From Ophiocordyceps camponoti-saundersi (nom. inval.) (taxonomy: Eukaryota > Ascomycota > Sordariomycetes > Hypocreales > Ophiocordycipitaceae): a DNA stretch of 64,000 nucleotides. Shown here one piece after another: positions 25,901 through 37,836 of this stretch. Numbering within the stretch: the first letter of the stretch is position 1; each line of letters starts with the position of its first letter. The stretch lies in the NCBI GenBank assembly GCA_003339415.1, contig PDHQ01000114.1, forward strand, positions 1 to 64,000, written 5' to 3'. Both the position numbers and the translations under genes were made by a program. Under the pieces are notes generated by a model that saw only the letters and a program-made list of their open reading frames with translations, made no database searches and was not told the DNA's origin.

Positions 25901-26400
25901 GCTAGTTTTCCGGATACCTTATTAATAAATTACCTTAATTAAAACTTAGTAACGCTTTATAAATTTATTAAGGCTTTTTAAAATTCTTAAATAGCCCCTT
26001 AACTTAACTTTATAATAATAAAATTAGCTTAAATAAGTTTCTTTATATTTATAATATTCTTATAATTATAACCTTTTATTATTTTTATAATAACGGGGAA
26101 GATAAGATAGTAGCTTATTTTACTTTATATTATAAATTAACTATTTATAAAAAGACGCTTTTATTAATATTTTTTATAAGTTTAATTTAAAATTATAAGG
26201 ATTTTAATAAAGCTTTTAGCTATAAAGCTATTATAAGCGTTTTTATTTTATAGTTTATTTATTAATAATATTTTTATTAATTTAACTTTTTTTTATTATT
26301 TTATAATATTTAAGTATATTAAAATATTTAAATATAAGGTTTAAATATAAAAGATAATTTTTAATATTTTTATTATATAATTATTACTATTTATTTATTT
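22920..26400 (+). pseudogene. LINE-F ORF2 remnant: endonuclease and reverse transcriptase
   Basis: Endonuclease traces lie at about 23250-23560, where I read a pattern like LGDFN.HHPLW...LLTP.G..T...STIDL.FAS with many substitutions. The RT begins near 24160 (SAPLF, from SAPGPDGI) and includes FQKAGK-like and SYYLISLLNIINKIFKIIII around 24370-24440, matching the LINE motif AYRPISLLNTIGKILE.IIA. Motif B and C sequence (G.PQGSPLSP..., F[VA]DD) lies within a 174-bp segment that is duplicated in tandem (24767-25114). Stops are TAA/TAG, as expected for RIP of CAA, CAG and TGG. The C-terminal boundary is uncertain. Confidence 0.72.
24767..25114 (+). repeat. In-frame 174-bp tandem duplication inside the LINE-F RT
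   Basis: Units 24767-24940 and 24941-25114 are alike, offset by exactly 174 bases (58 codons), so both stay in the RT frame. Each encodes the motif-B to motif-C stretch (about SLLKSLKAPYSL... through ...LLKFTISL). The units differ by independent C/T and G/A changes plus a few others, so the duplication predates most RIP. Confidence 0.85.
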
Positions 26401-26579
26401 TATATTTTACCCTTAACTTTACTTTTTAATTTACTTAGCTTTACTTAGCTTATTTATTTTTTTTCTATTTTTATTTTTTACTTTATCTTTTACGCTTAAT
26501 TACGCTTTTAACTTTTATAAGCTTATTTTTAAAGCTATTATTATTATTTTTTACTATTTATTTTAATATTATTAATATA

Positions 26580-27480
26580 AACTTTACGGGAAAAGATTCG
26601 GGTACTTAGATAAAATCTAACTTTAGCTTTAGCTTTTTTATAGCCCTTATTATCTCCGCCTTTACTAACTTCTCCTCCGCCCTCGCTTTTACCTCTCTTA
26701 TTATACCCTTAGCTATCTCCGCGCTTTTAACTTTTTTTACTTTACTAGCTATCTCCGCTTTACTTATTTCCTCCTCCGCTCCGCCCGCTTCCTCCTCCGC
26801 TCCGCTTACTTTTTTATCCCCCTTAACTATTATTTACTCTAACTTACTTTTTAATATTAATATAATAAAAATAAGCGATAAAGCTATTACCTCCTTATTT
26901 ACTTTTAGCTTCGCTTTTAATAATAGCTTTATTAAGTTTAAATTAAATATATAACTAAGCTTAAATATATTATTTAATATATATTTTAATTAGTTTATTT
27001 TAATATTATTTATAGTTTACTAATTAATATTATATTTTATTTTATAAATCTTATATAATATTTAAGCTTAAGTATTATTAATATTATTAAAATAAAATTA
27101 AATTTTTATTATAAATTTTAATAATATAATTTTATATAGCTAAGTAATTACTTGCTTAATAATTATTATAGCTTTTATTATTACCGCTATTATTACTATT
27201 ATTATTATTATTCTAAACTTTATAGCTATTATTATTATTATTATAAGCTTTTTTACCCCCGCCGCTTCTAACTTCGCCGCTACCTTTATTACTATTTTTA
27301 GCCTTAAGTTTATTATTATTATTACCTCCGCCTTTAATTTAGTAAGAGTATTCGTCTCTATTATTATTATTATTATTATTATTACCGCTATTATTTTTAC
27401 CGCTACTTTTTTTACCGCTTTACCCCTTACTCCGCTTACCTTAATAATTATCTCGCTACTTATAGCGGGTATTTTAAAAT
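26580..27480 (-). pseudogene. Minus-strand open frame in the LINE-F 3' region
   Basis: On the minus strand, one frame runs from about 27480 to 26580. The first ~110 codons (27480-27140) have no stop and contain runs of ATA codons (ATG or ATA before RIP) between words such as ETNTLTKLKAE and VAAKLEAAGVKKL. A middle part (27140-26850) has only TAA/TAG stops. The last ~80 codons (26830-26590) have one stop and are Glu/Ala/Lys-rich (GAEEEAGGAEEEI, VKARAEEKLVKAEI), likely coiled coil. I do not recognise it. Low complexity could inflate the apparent openness. Confidence 0.4.
27160..27420. repeat. (ATT)n microsatellite tracts in LINE-F
   Basis: Several runs of ATT/TTA triplets separated by GC-richer words (CCGCCGCTTCTAACTTCGCC and similar). 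They lie within the minus-strand frame described above. Confidence 0.8.
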
Positions 27481-28289
27481 ATAGTAAGATTAGTATATAT
27501 AGTTTATAAAAAGGAGAATTAATAATTATAGCTATAAAAGAAATAAATAAAATAGCTATTAAAATAGCTATTTTTATTAAAATACTAGCTTTAATTAGCG
27601 TTATTATTATTATAAGTTAAAGCTTTAATATTTTATTTTATTTTTAAATATAGCGTAAATTAGCTTAAAGTTACTTTTATTATTTATTATTAGCTAGCTT
27701 TAAACTTCGCTTTACTTTACTCCGCTTTATATTTATCTATAAATTACTTAGCTATCCTCCTCCGCTAATATATTTAGCCGCTTTTATAGCTATTATATAT
27801 AATTTATCTAAATAAATTTATAGCTTAGTTAATATTTAAGTTTTAACCCCGCTTTTAACTTTACTTTTAGCTTTACTTATTTTATAATATTTTATATTAA
27901 GCTTTTATATAATTATAATAATTAGCTAATTAAAAGCTTATATATTTTATTAATTTTATATATAGTTATATAATATAATATTACTTATTTTATTATTTTT
28001 AATATAAAACCCCGCGTTTAGCTAGTTAAGCTATATATATAATATAAAGAAAATTATAAAGCTTTTTATAAATAATCTTAAATATTATAATATTATTACT
28101 TTATTAGTATATAGCTATATAACTATTATTATTATTTTTTATTATAAAAGTTAAAAGGAAAGGAAAAGTTAGAAAAAGGGGTTAAAATATACTTTCTTCT
28201 AAAAATAATAAAAAAAAAGAAAAAAGAAAAAAGAAAGTAAAAGAGAAAAAGATATACCCCCCCTTTTAATTACTAATAAATAATAAAGT

Positions 28290-28678
28290 AACTATTTTAT
28301 TACTTTACCTTACCCCCCCTTAGACTTTCCTTCCTCTGCCCCGCGCTATATCGCCTCGCCTTATACCGCCCCGCACCGCCTTATACCGCCCTATACTACG
28401 CTATACCGCCCCGCTCCTCTGCCCTAGACCTTATAGATTTTCCTTTTCTCCGTACTCCCCTCTTTACCTTACTTTTCCTATATTATTTAAGATTACCCCT
28501 AAGTAGTAGGCTTATTATATTATATTACTACTAGCTACCGCTATATATTTATATAAGCATATAGTAAGCTTTCTTTTTATAATTAAGGGGTTTTGCCTTA
28601 TTTTAGGGGATTTTTCCTACTTAATATATTATAAAAGCTTTAGATACTATAAAGGCCCTTAGCGTATAAATAATAATA
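28290..28678 (+). other. LINE-F 3' terminal region
   Basis: GC-richer (tandem-like TACCGCC words at 28363-28415), then GGGGTTTTGCC...TTTTAGGGGATTTTTCCTAC (about 28588-28621) and the tail GTATAAATAATAATAA. The double GGGTTTT block corresponds to the same place in LINE-C and NL-B. It is probably the structure recognised by the element's RT at the RNA 3' end. Confidence 0.6.
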
Positions 28679-28831
28679 AATATATAAAGTGCTAGATATA
28701 AGCGAGGTTTAACTTTAAGCTAAGGTAATATTTAAAAGGCGGGTTTTACTTTAAGTTTTTTAGTTTCTCCTCCTCTTATAATATATATAAGATAATTCTA
28801 AGCTATATTAAGTATACTAATATATAATATA
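28679..28831 (+). mobile_element. NL-B copy II, segment 4 (3' end)
   Basis: Completes NL-B II after LINE-F: ATATATAAAGTGC..., the GGGTTTTACTTTAAG block, and ...GCTATATTAAGTATACTAATATATAA. It abuts the left end of the reverse copy VI, so its exact right end is blurred by about 10 bases. Confidence 0.82.
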
Positions 28832-28991
28832 TTATTCTTATTCTTAATATACTTAATATATAGCTTAAAACTATTTTATATATATTTTAAAAAAGGGAAA
28901 AACTAAAAAACTTAAAATAAAACCCTTTTTAAGCATTATTTTAGCTTTAAGTAAAACCTTACTTATATTTAATATTTAATATATTTAATAA
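28832..28991 (-). mobile_element. NL-B copy VI (reverse), segment 1 (its 3' end)
   Basis: Reverse-strand NL-B terminus (AATATACTTAATATATAGCTTAAAAC..., complement of the usual ...TTTTAAGCTATATAAAGTATATT). It stops at TAATATATTTAATAA (28977-28991), the target of copy IV, which repeats at 30864-30878. Copy VI continues at 30864-31072, 36922-37743, 44476-44741, 46603-46771 and 48629-48911. The pieces minus duplications total about 1.85 kb. Confidence 0.85.
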
Positions 28992-30863
28992 TAATTATAC
29001 TTTTATATATTCTACGGATTCCGCGCTTATAGTAACGCGGATACGGACTTTTTATTTTTATATTATAAGCAGACTCCGCTCTTTCCGTTACCTTATAGCG
29101 ATAGCCTTAAGCCGCGCTTAAAGCGACTCTAAAGGAGAGGGTAACGCTATATAAGTTAATCGTAATTATAAAAATTTTTTACTTAAAATATAGCTTTACT
29201 TTAAATTATAGTAAACTTAAACTTAAAAATTTACTATATTTTTTACCCTATTAGAAGCTAAGGCGAGTATTAATAAGATTATTTCGAGGGACGCCTTAGT
29301 TTTTATATAGGTAATTATTAAATAAGTAGCGGAGTCCGAAAAGGTTCGGGGAGGCGCCCCTCTTACTCTAACTCCGTTAATTAGTAATATTATTTTAGCT
29401 ATTATAGCTATAATTTCCTCTCTTTTTTATAGCTTTAAAAAAAGCGGAACTTTTTTAATATAAGCTATAATTATAGCTAAAGCGCTAAAGAAAACTATTA
29501 AAAAATAAGTTCTTAGGCAATATAAGCGTTAGCTTATAATTCGCTTTAATTTTATTATTACTTTATTTTAAGTTTAAGGCTTTAAGGTAATTATAATAAG
29601 CGTTAATTATAAACTTTATAAGTAAAGCTAAGCTCTTATAATAAGGAAATTACTTAGTAATAATATTATAATAATATTTTAAAATATTATTTATAAGCTT
29701 TAATTTAATTTAAAATAGCTTTATACCGCTTTTAGAGAAAAGGTATATTTTATTAATAAAGGTTATACTCTTATTATAAAAAGGGTACTAGCGTAAGCTT
29801 TATAATAAAATAATAAGGAAGCTTTTTAAAAAAAAATTAAGTTATCGAATAAGGTTTTAATAATATAATTATACGCGAAAAGATATTATTTAAAAACTTA
29901 GCGAAGTTCCCTTATAATTATTATTAATAGCGTAATAAATATAAATTAAATTTATAATAAAGGTATAATAATATAAGTAGAGATTTTTAACGCGGAACCT
30001 TATAAGCTAAAAGTTTAACTTTAATAATATTTTAAATATTACTAGCTTAAATATATTATTAAATATTATATAGTAAAGCTATAATATAGCTAATACTCCG
30101 CTTTTTTATATATAAAAAGCGAGTTAGCTTACTTTATAGCGTATAGAAAAAAACCGTACTATTATTTTTTTTATTAGGGAACTTACTTTAAGTAAAGTTA
30201 ACTTTACCTTAAAATAAGAGTAATATAGGACCGGGCGAAGAATATTTATATTTCCTAACCTTAAAGATTTATAAACTAGAATTCCGTATATACCGCCCCT
30301 CCTCCCCCTTTAGCGCTAACCGGAGTTTAGTAATAGCTAGGGCGGAAATACTAAAAAGCGAATATAGTAGCTCCGCCTCTAACCCCCTTTTTAAACTTAT
30401 TTATAGCTCCGCTATAATAATTAAGCCGCCTTTTAGAACTAGCTATTATAAAGTTTATTATAAGCTAGTAAAACTTTTATATATTTCTTAATTATATTAA
30501 TAAAGCCTTAATTAAATAAATTATTTAGGATATTATAATTAAGCGCGGAGATTCGGTTTATAATAACGATAACGCTTAAAAAGATAAGTAGCTATATAAA
30601 CTTTATATTAAACTTAAACTATATATACTCTTATTACCGCGGACTCCGCTTTAGAGGAAATATTAGCTTCTTAATTACTTATTACTACTAGACTTATTTA
30701 AAATATAAAGTACCGGGTACGGACCTAATCTAGCCTTAAACTAAGGTAACGCTTAAGGGGAGGGTTTTACTCTAAGTTCTCTAGTTTTTCCTACTCCTAA
30801 AATATATATAAGATAGTTCTAAGCTATATTAAACATACTAGCGTGTAAATATTATTATTATTA
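28992..30863 (+). mobile_element. NL-B copy IV, complete, nested in copy VI
   Basis: 1,872 bp with a perfect 15-bp duplication TAATATATTTAATAA on both sides. This is one of the less RIP-damaged copies: it keeps the hairpin CCGCGCTTATAGTAACGCGG near 29012-29031 and several TG/CA sites near the 3' end. A plus-strand frame reads VAESEKVRGGAPLTLTPLIS from about 29326. The tail is (ATT)n at 30850-30863. Confidence 0.92.
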
Positions 30864-31072
30864 TAATATATTTAATAAATTAAGTAGTAAATAATAACTA
30901 AAAAGCTATAAAATAACTTTTATAATAATAAAAATATATATAAATTAAGTTTAATAAAAAATTTATTTAGCTATTTATTTTTTAGCTATTATTATTATTA
31001 TAAATTAAATCCTTATATTTAATTATAATACTTTTAATAATTTATTTAATTAAGGCTTTATTAATATAGCTA
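30864..31072 (-). mobile_element. NL-B copy VI (reverse), segment 2
   Basis: Reverse NL-B between copy IV and LTR-D, colinear with about 44893-45110 of copy VII. It ends at ATTAATATAGCTA, where LTR-D inserted. Confidence 0.85.
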
Positions 31073-31369
31073 TAAGGATTTTCTTTAGATATTTTACGGT
31101 AATTTATAAGGGTTTTTAACTATATATATATAACCCCCTAAAACCTTATTATAAAATTACTTAAAGGACTTTAAAGGAAATTACTAAGAATTATAATCGC
31201 TTCCTTACTAAGATTCTACTATACTTTTTTTCTATCTTTACTAATATATACCTTTATATCTTTTATTAAGATTTCGCTTATAAGAGTTTTTCTCTCTTTT
31301 CCTTTTTTTCTCCTTAGCTTAGAATTTTTATTTATAGCGCTAATATTATTATTTACTTAATATATCCTA
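31073..31369 (+). repeat. LTR-D left LTR (~297 bp)
   Basis: Starts TAAGGATTTTCTTT and ends TAATATATCCTA. It aligns with 36627-36921. The CT-rich block CTCTCTTTTCCTTTTTTTCTCC is at 31292-31313. Confidence 0.85.
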
Positions 31370-31399
31370 GCTATAATATTATTTTAAGCTTACTTTTTA

Positions 31400-33600
31400 C
31401 TAATAAGTAATTAAGAAAAATATACCTTACTTTTATATCTTTATATAATATAAAAAAGATCTTATATATTATTAAGATTATAATTAGCTTTAAGATATTT
31501 ATTTTAAGCCCTTAACTAGACTTTTTAGCAATTAAGGAGACTCGCTTTAAAAATACTTAACTTTTTTATAAAATAAGGTTTTAGTAAAAATTAGATTATA
31601 ATTATAGCAGCTTTTTTATAAAGTATAGCTAATATAATTATATTATAAGAGTTTTATATAAAGATAATATAATTATAAGTATAGTTTACGAAACTTTAAA
31701 ATTAGTTACCTTAGAAAAACTAAAACTTAAAAAGTAAAAAAATATTCGTCCTAATTAAAAAGGCTATTTAGGATATTTTTATACTAGTTACTTTAGTAAG
31801 ATAGCTAAGCTTTTTTTATTTAAATATTACGAAAGTTTATTATAAGGAGGTAAGTAAGTTTTTAAGTAAGAAAAAGGATTTTAATATTTTCCTTATAAAC
31901 TTAAAAGATAAAATAAGGTTTAATAAAATAACTTTTTATAATAAATAGGATAGAATAAGTATTCTATTTTAAGCTTTAAAAAGAAAAGCTTATAAATTTT
32001 TAAAAACTTAATATAATTTAGAAGAATACTTTTTTTCTAAATTAGCTAAGATAGTTTAGTATTTAAGATCTGCTTATAGAAATCTAAATAAATTTACTAA
32101 AGCTATAAACTAGCTTTATAAACTAAACTTTTTCTTAACTAGTAAATAGGAAATCTAAAAGTTTTTATTAAGTTTAACTACTTTATAGCTAAAACTTAAA
32201 TTTCCTTAGCTTAGATTAAATATATACTTTAAGATTATTTACTTAGTAACTTTAACTTAAGCTTTTTTATATAAGCTAAAAACTTATATATAATATATAA
32301 TAAATTTTATAAATATATAAAAAACGCTATATTTTACTAAAAGAATAAGTTTACTTACTAAAAAGCTATTTAAAAAGCTTATTAGAGCGATAAAATTACT
32401 TTAATAATATAAAAAGAAGATTATAATTATAATTATAACCTTATAATAAAAAAGCTAGCCCTTAAGTAAGGATAAAAAGAAAGTTTATTAAGAGAATAAT
32501 ACTTATTTTATTTATAGAAAAAAAGCTATATAGCTAAGAATTACCCTAGTTAATAAAAAATAAGGAGAGTTTATAAAGTTTAAACGCCCTTACCTAATTC
32601 TATTTAATTAAATAACTCTAATTTAGGAAAAAAGTAAAACTATTATAAGGCTTCTTAATAGTTTTAAAAATATTATATATAAGATAGAAGATAGGAGAGT
32701 TATTTATTATTAATAGTTAAGTTTTAGTTAATAATATTACTTTTTATACCTTTACTTTATATAATATTAAAGTAAACGCTTATTTTTTAGTTAGCTATTA
32801 TTTAATAAAGTAAGTAATAAAGCGCTTAAGCGCTAAGCTTATATTTTTTAATCTTATTTCCCTTATTAATTTCTAAGGCCGCTAAGCTAGCTTAGTTTAT
32901 AAGCACTTAATTATTATTTTAATAATTAATAAATAATATTTTCCTTATAAAATCTACTAAGTAATTAACTATACTTAAGATTTTTTATTAGCTTATTCTA
33001 AATAGCTAAAAAAAGTTTATTACTTAACTATATAGCTTAGAAGCTAATTTAGCTAAATAACTTACTTACTTTTACTAAATACTTACCTTTAATTTTATTA
33101 TTAGAGAAGCCTCTTTTTATTAAAAATTCGGATTTAGCTATCTAAGCGGATACTAAACGCCGGAACCGCTTTCTCCGTTAAAATAAGCGTAAATATTAGA
33201 TCTTTTAATATTTATATAAAAAAAAACTTTATATAGCTTATAAAGGAAAAAAAGCTAGCTTATACCTTAACTTAAAATAACTAGGAAACTAATAATATAA
33301 ATAAGGATATTTTAAAAAAGTAGCTTATTTACTAAATATAATAAGATTTTTACTATATATAATAAAAAAATAACCTTATTAATACTTATAACTTAAATAA
33401 AATTAAAAAATAATAATAACTTAATTATAATTATAAAATTAAGCTTAGCTAGCTATATATATATAAGATAAGAAATCTTATTTCTTTAAGGAGAAAAACG
33501 TTAGTAAATTACTTATATATATAATATAATTCCCCTAGCCTTTATATACTTTAAGAGATTTTTTAATAAAAAAGAAACTTATACTCTTATTAGTTTATAA
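31400..33600 (+). pseudogene. LTR-D gag and protease region, RIP-damaged
   Basis: Lies between the left LTR and the RT. The plus frame is Lys/Leu/Asn-rich with TAA/TAG stops, as expected for a mutated gag. I could not pick out a zinc knuckle or the protease DTG triad with confidence, so the call rests on position. Confidence 0.4.
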
Positions 33601-33699
33601 CTTAGCTATAATATTATTTTAAAACTTAAAAAGCCCTTAAACTTAGTAAAACCCTTTTTTTATAAAATACTAATTAAATACTTACTTTTAGAAAAGGAA

Positions 33700-34900
33700 A
33701 CTATTAACTATTTACTTAAAATTAAGTTTATTAAGCTAAATACTAGCTTTTACGCCGCCTTTATTTTTTCGCGCTAAAGCTATATTTAATAACTTAGCGT
33801 TTTTATATTAATTACTAATAAATAAATAATTACTTAAAAAGTTAAATCTCGCCTACTCCTTTTCTAAAAAGTATAATATTTAGCTACCTAGAGGCGAAAT
33901 AGGTCTCGAAAACTAATATTATTTAAGCGTTTTATTATTTTTATTTTAACTTTAATTTTAAATACCTTATAGCTTTCTATATAAAGTTTAATATATTCCG
34001 CTAGCTTATTCTTTTATTTAGCCTTAAAGTAAAAATAGCTTAATTTTAGAATTTTATTAATATTTAATTTTATAATCTCCTTAACTACTATATAAATATA
34101 TACGCTAATAATATATTAATTTACTTAGATAGTAAAAAAGAAAAATATTAAGAGGAATATTAGAAAATAATCTAGCGCTTATATTAGGTAAACTTATAAG
34201 GGGATATTCGGAAATCTAAGTTTAATATTATAAAAGTTAACTATTTTAATATAATATTATATATAAGTTAAAAGATAAGCGTTAACTTTTATAAAATATA
34301 AGCTTTTTAAAATTAAAAGTTCGAAGATTTTTATAATTATAAGGCTATTTGCTTATTTATAAGATTTTATAACTTTATCCGAATCTTTTATTATTATATT
34401 AATACCGCTATTAAGCTTTTAAACCGCCTTTTAAAAAAGATATTATTTTTAAACTTAGATTAGAATAGAAAGAGGCTTTTAATAAGATAAAAGAATTAGC
34501 TATATAAGCCCTAATACTCGCTTTCTTCCGCTTAAAACTTTTAATACGCTTTAAAACTAACGCCTTTTAGAATATTACTGCTAATATATTTTAATAATAA
34601 TAAGATAATTAAATATAAAAGCTAATAAGCTTTTTTTTAAAAATAATAAACTTAGCTAAATATACTTACTTTATTTAGAATTATAAACTTTTTATTATTA
34701 TATAAAGCTTTAAGTATTTTTACTTAAAATTACTTAGCTAGAAATTTAATATAGTTACGGATTATAAAGCCTTAGTTTATTTTATAATAAAAAGACTATT
34801 TTCTATTTACTAAGTTTAATAGTTTAATTTCTTTACCTAGTTTAATATTCGCTTCTTATACTAACTTAGCTAGCTAAATATAGCTATAAACGCCCTTTTA
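33700..34900 (+). pseudogene. LTR-D reverse transcriptase / RNase H remnant
   Basis: Around 33740-33840 the frame gives SFYAAFIFSR*...LSVFILITNK, which fits the gypsy block SPYAAPILFARKP.GGLRFCVDYR.LN. At 34101-34142 the catalytic YADDILIYS is present as YANNILIYL. RNase H should follow to about 34900, but I only infer it from position. The protein copies the element RNA into DNA in the cytoplasmic particle; this copy is dead because both active-site Asp codons are lost and the frame has many stops. Confidence 0.75.
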
Positions 34901-35429
34901 TATAAGATAGCTAAGCTCCCGATTATAAAAGCTTATAAAAAAAAGAAAGGACGCTTATAATAATTTCCCCGAAAAGCTTTAGGTTTAAAGTCCTAACCTT
35001 AACTTTTATAATTACCTTAATACGCTTTATAAAAAACGCTATATTATTAGGGGCTAAGTTAATATAATTAGTTTAGGAAAAGAATATAAGGTAGAACTTT
35101 AGATTTCGTAATAATCTTCTTATAATACTTAAATAAGATAGCTAAAAGTAATAATTTTAATATTACCTTAATCTAAAATATATATAAGTTAGCTATTTTT
35201 ACTTATAATAAAAAAAATAAAATTATTTAAATATTTTAGCAAAGCTATTACTAGCTTAAAATAAAGTAAAATATCCGCTAATATATCTATAGTTATTATA
35301 AGTATTAAAGAAATAAAACGCTATAAAATAAAACTTTAAGTTTATTATACTTTTTACCTATTCCGACTTTTATATAAGAATATATTACTTATAATAAGAA
35401 AGTAATTCCGGAAAACCGCTTTAAATATA

Positions 35430-36440
35430 ACTATATTTAAACTTTTATCTATAAGCTAAGTAAGATTATTATTATACTACTAAGTAAAAAGAATAATATA
35501 GCTAAAATACTTATAAGATATTATTTCTAATATTTTTTTATTTTCTAATATATTAGATATATAAATTATTAATAATATAATTCTATTTATTTTAAGATTT
35601 CTTAGTAAAATTAACTAATTAACTAATATTAGGTATTATTATAATAGCGCTTTTTATTCTTAAATATAAAAAAATATAAAAATAACTAACTAATACCTAA
35701 ACTAAAAGCTATAGTTTTATATAAATAAATATTAAAATAATTAAAGTACTTTCCTTCTTATATTAAACTTCGCGTATAACTCCTCTTAGTATATATTAAT
35801 TAGTATAGCGCTACTTATAGTTACTTTTAGAAAGAATATACGGAACCCCTTCTTAGTTTTTAGCTTTTAAAACTCCTCGAACGCTTTAAGCCTTATCGCT
35901 ATAGCTTATAAACTTATTACTTAAGTATATAAAGTATAATAATAAGCGTAAGCTGCGGCTAAGAAAATATATAGTAAGTAAAAAACTTAGGCTAATAAGA
36001 GGCGTTACTTAGTAGATTTTACGATTATTATTAAAGTATTCCTAAGCTATAAGGGTTTCTTTATAATTATACTTATAATACGCTTTAATATAAAATAATT
36101 AAAACCTTTTATAATTATTAAGAAATAAAGCTATAGCTATATTTTTAATATATTAAATAGCTATTAGATAATAAACTTCTTTTATATAAACTGCTTTTAA
36201 AAAGCTATTATAAATCCCTTATCTAAGTAAAAAATACCTCGTATTAATTTAGAAAATATTAATAATATGTTAAAATAAAAAGTAAACTAAATCCTTTAAT
36301 CTTATATTATAAAATAACGCTATTAGTTAAAGTATTAAGTTTATTAGTATAGCTATAATTTAAATAAGATATAATACCTTATTAGGAATTTTTAATATAT
36401 TTTAATAGCTTTTAAAAATTTTTATAACCGCTTTCTAGTA
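35430..36440 (+). pseudogene. LTR-D integrase C-terminus and chromodomain remnant
   Basis: The frame near 35960-36180 gives ANKRRYLVDFTII..VFLS..GF and LKPFIIIKK*SYSYIFNI, matching the gypsy pattern ...RR.APDF.VGD.VWLS...I....KLGPF.IIEK...YAY.L. It ends with NCFQKAIINPLS-type residues, like HVSLLEP...DPLPGQ. From about 36270 the sequence *KVN*IL*SYII...Y*LKY*VY...YLIRNF*YI...FYNRF fits a chromodomain (WEVE.IL.....YLVKWKGY...TWEP..NL.NA.E....F..RY). The chromodomain tethers integration to methylated histone H3K9. Confidence 0.75.
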
Positions 36441-36626
36441 GCTATTAGCTTGCTAGTTAATCTTTAATATTAAATTAAAGCTATTACTATAAATTATAAT
36501 TATAAAGATAATAATAAAAGATAATATTATAATTTCTCTAACTACTTTTACTTATAATAGATATTACTAATCTTAATAAGTATATTAAAACTTTTATTAA
36601 GGGGTAATATTATATGCTAGCTCTTA

Positions 36627-36921
36627 TAAGGATTTTTTTTAAATATTTTATAATAATTTCTAAAAGTTTCTAACTATATATATATAACCCTAAGAAACCT
36701 TATTATAAAATTACCTAAAAAACCTTAAAGGAAATTACTTAAAAATATAATTGCTTCCTTATTAAGATTTTACTATACTTTTTTTATCTTTATTAGTATA
36801 TGCCTTTATATATTTTACTAAGATTTTACTAATAAGAGTTTTTCTCTTTTTTTTTTCTTTTCTCCTTAGCTTAAAATCTTTATTTAAAGCGCTAATATTA
36901 TTATTTACTTAATATATCCTA
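36627..36921 (+). repeat. LTR-D right LTR (~295 bp)
   Basis: Direct repeat of 31073-31369, ending AATATATCCTA, followed by GCTATAATAAAAAG and the resumed NL-B VI. Confidence 0.85.
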
Positions 36922-37743
36922 GCTATAATAAAAAGTATATAAAAATTCCGCTATCTTATAATAAACTTTATAATAGCTAGTTTTAAAAAATAGCTAGCTT
37001 ATAATAATAAAGCTATAAATAAGTTTAAAAAGGGGGTTAAAGAAATATTATTATATTTACTTTTTAGCATTTCCGCCCTAGCTATTATTAAACTCTAGTT
37101 AATATTAAAAACGGAGAAAAGGTAATATATATAAAGTTTTAGTTTATAAACTATAAAAGTTAGGAAATATAAATATTCTTCGCTTAGTCTTATATTACTC
37201 TTATCTTAAGATAAAGTTAACTTTATTAAAAATAAAACTTTTAATAAAAAAAGTAATAATATAATTATTTTTTATAAGTTATAAAATAAGTATTCTTTAT
37301 TTTTATATATAAAATAATAAAATATTTATAAAATTATAGCTTTATTATATAATATTTAATAATATATTTAAGTTTATAATATTTAAAATATTATTAAAAT
37401 TAAACTTTTAATATATAAAGTTTAATATTAAAAATCTTCGCTTATATTACTAAACTTTTATTATAGATTTAGTTTAGATTTATTATATTATTATTAATAG
37501 TTATTAGGGAATTTTATTAAGTTTTAAAATAATACTTTTTTATATATAATTATATTATTAAAACCTTATTTAAAAATTTAATTTTTTTTCTAAAAAGCTT
37601 TCTTATTATTTTATTATTAAGCTTATATTAATATTTTTTTAATAATAAAAGTATAACTTTTATTTATTAAATATATATTTTCTTTAAAAATAGCTTAAAA
37701 TTATTTTAAATTAAATTAAATAAAGCTTATAAATAATATTTTA
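36922..37743 (-). mobile_element. NL-B copy VI (reverse), segment 3
   Basis: The largest remaining piece of copy VI, colinear with about 45110-45920 of copy VII. It ends in ATAAATAATATTTTA (37729-37743), the 15-bp target duplicated by LINE-C. Confidence 0.88.
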
Positions 37744-37836
37744 TAAGTTAATTAACCTTTTACGAAAACGGGATAGGACCTATTACTTAATCTTTCGCTT
37801 TTTACTATATATTTATTACCGAGAAGGAGTTAATAG

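Larger units (their letters stand above)
13847..28678 (+). mobile_element. LINE-F, full-length non-LTR retrotransposon (interrupted)
   Basis: A LINE of about 7.5 kb of its own sequence, split by LTR-E1 at 15572-22881. A perfect 12-bp duplication AATATATAAAGT flanks it (13835-13846, 28679-28690), and it ends in AGCGTATAAATAATAATAA, a TAA-type tail. Order on the plus strand: a GC-richer 5' leader (about 13890-14050), ORF1 with a zinc knuckle (about 15000-15110), endonuclease (about 23250-23560), reverse transcriptase (about 24160-25300), then a long 3' region with low-complexity tracts. This order fits the Tad1-type LINEs of filamentous fungi, though I cannot place it in a clade without a tree. 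All frames are broken by RIP stops. Confidence 0.85.
31073..36921 (+). mobile_element. LTR-D, Ty3/gypsy chromovirus (5.85 kb)
   Basis: Direct repeats of about 297 and 295 bp (31073-31369, 36627-36921) bound a 5.85-kb element. Flanks share TAGCTATA, so the exact ends and the 4-5 bp duplication (GCTA or AGCTA) are ambiguous by about 4 bases. On the plus strand an RT motif YANNILIYLDSKKE lies at 34101-34142, which is YADDILIYSDS with the two catalytic Asp codons turned to Asn by RIP. Near 35950-36250 the integrase C-terminal block is readable, and near 36270-36440 a chromodomain pattern. Order RT, integrase, chromodomain defines a chromovirus; this class targets heterochromatin in fungi. Confidence 0.88.

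Noticed and set aside
26600..26850. Plus-strand Pro/Ser-rich gene with TCCGCC words
   Set aside because: The plus frames are hydrophobic or broken, whereas the minus strand gives the hydrophilic E/A/K frame reported.
28363..28440. Gene or rRNA in the GC-richer ACCGCC patch
   Set aside because: Short imperfect repeats without a frame or rRNA-like core; it fits the LINE-F 3' region.
31073..36921. Retroviral envelope gene in LTR-D
   Set aside because: The integrase and chromodomain run to within about 200 bases of the right LTR, leaving no room for another ORF.
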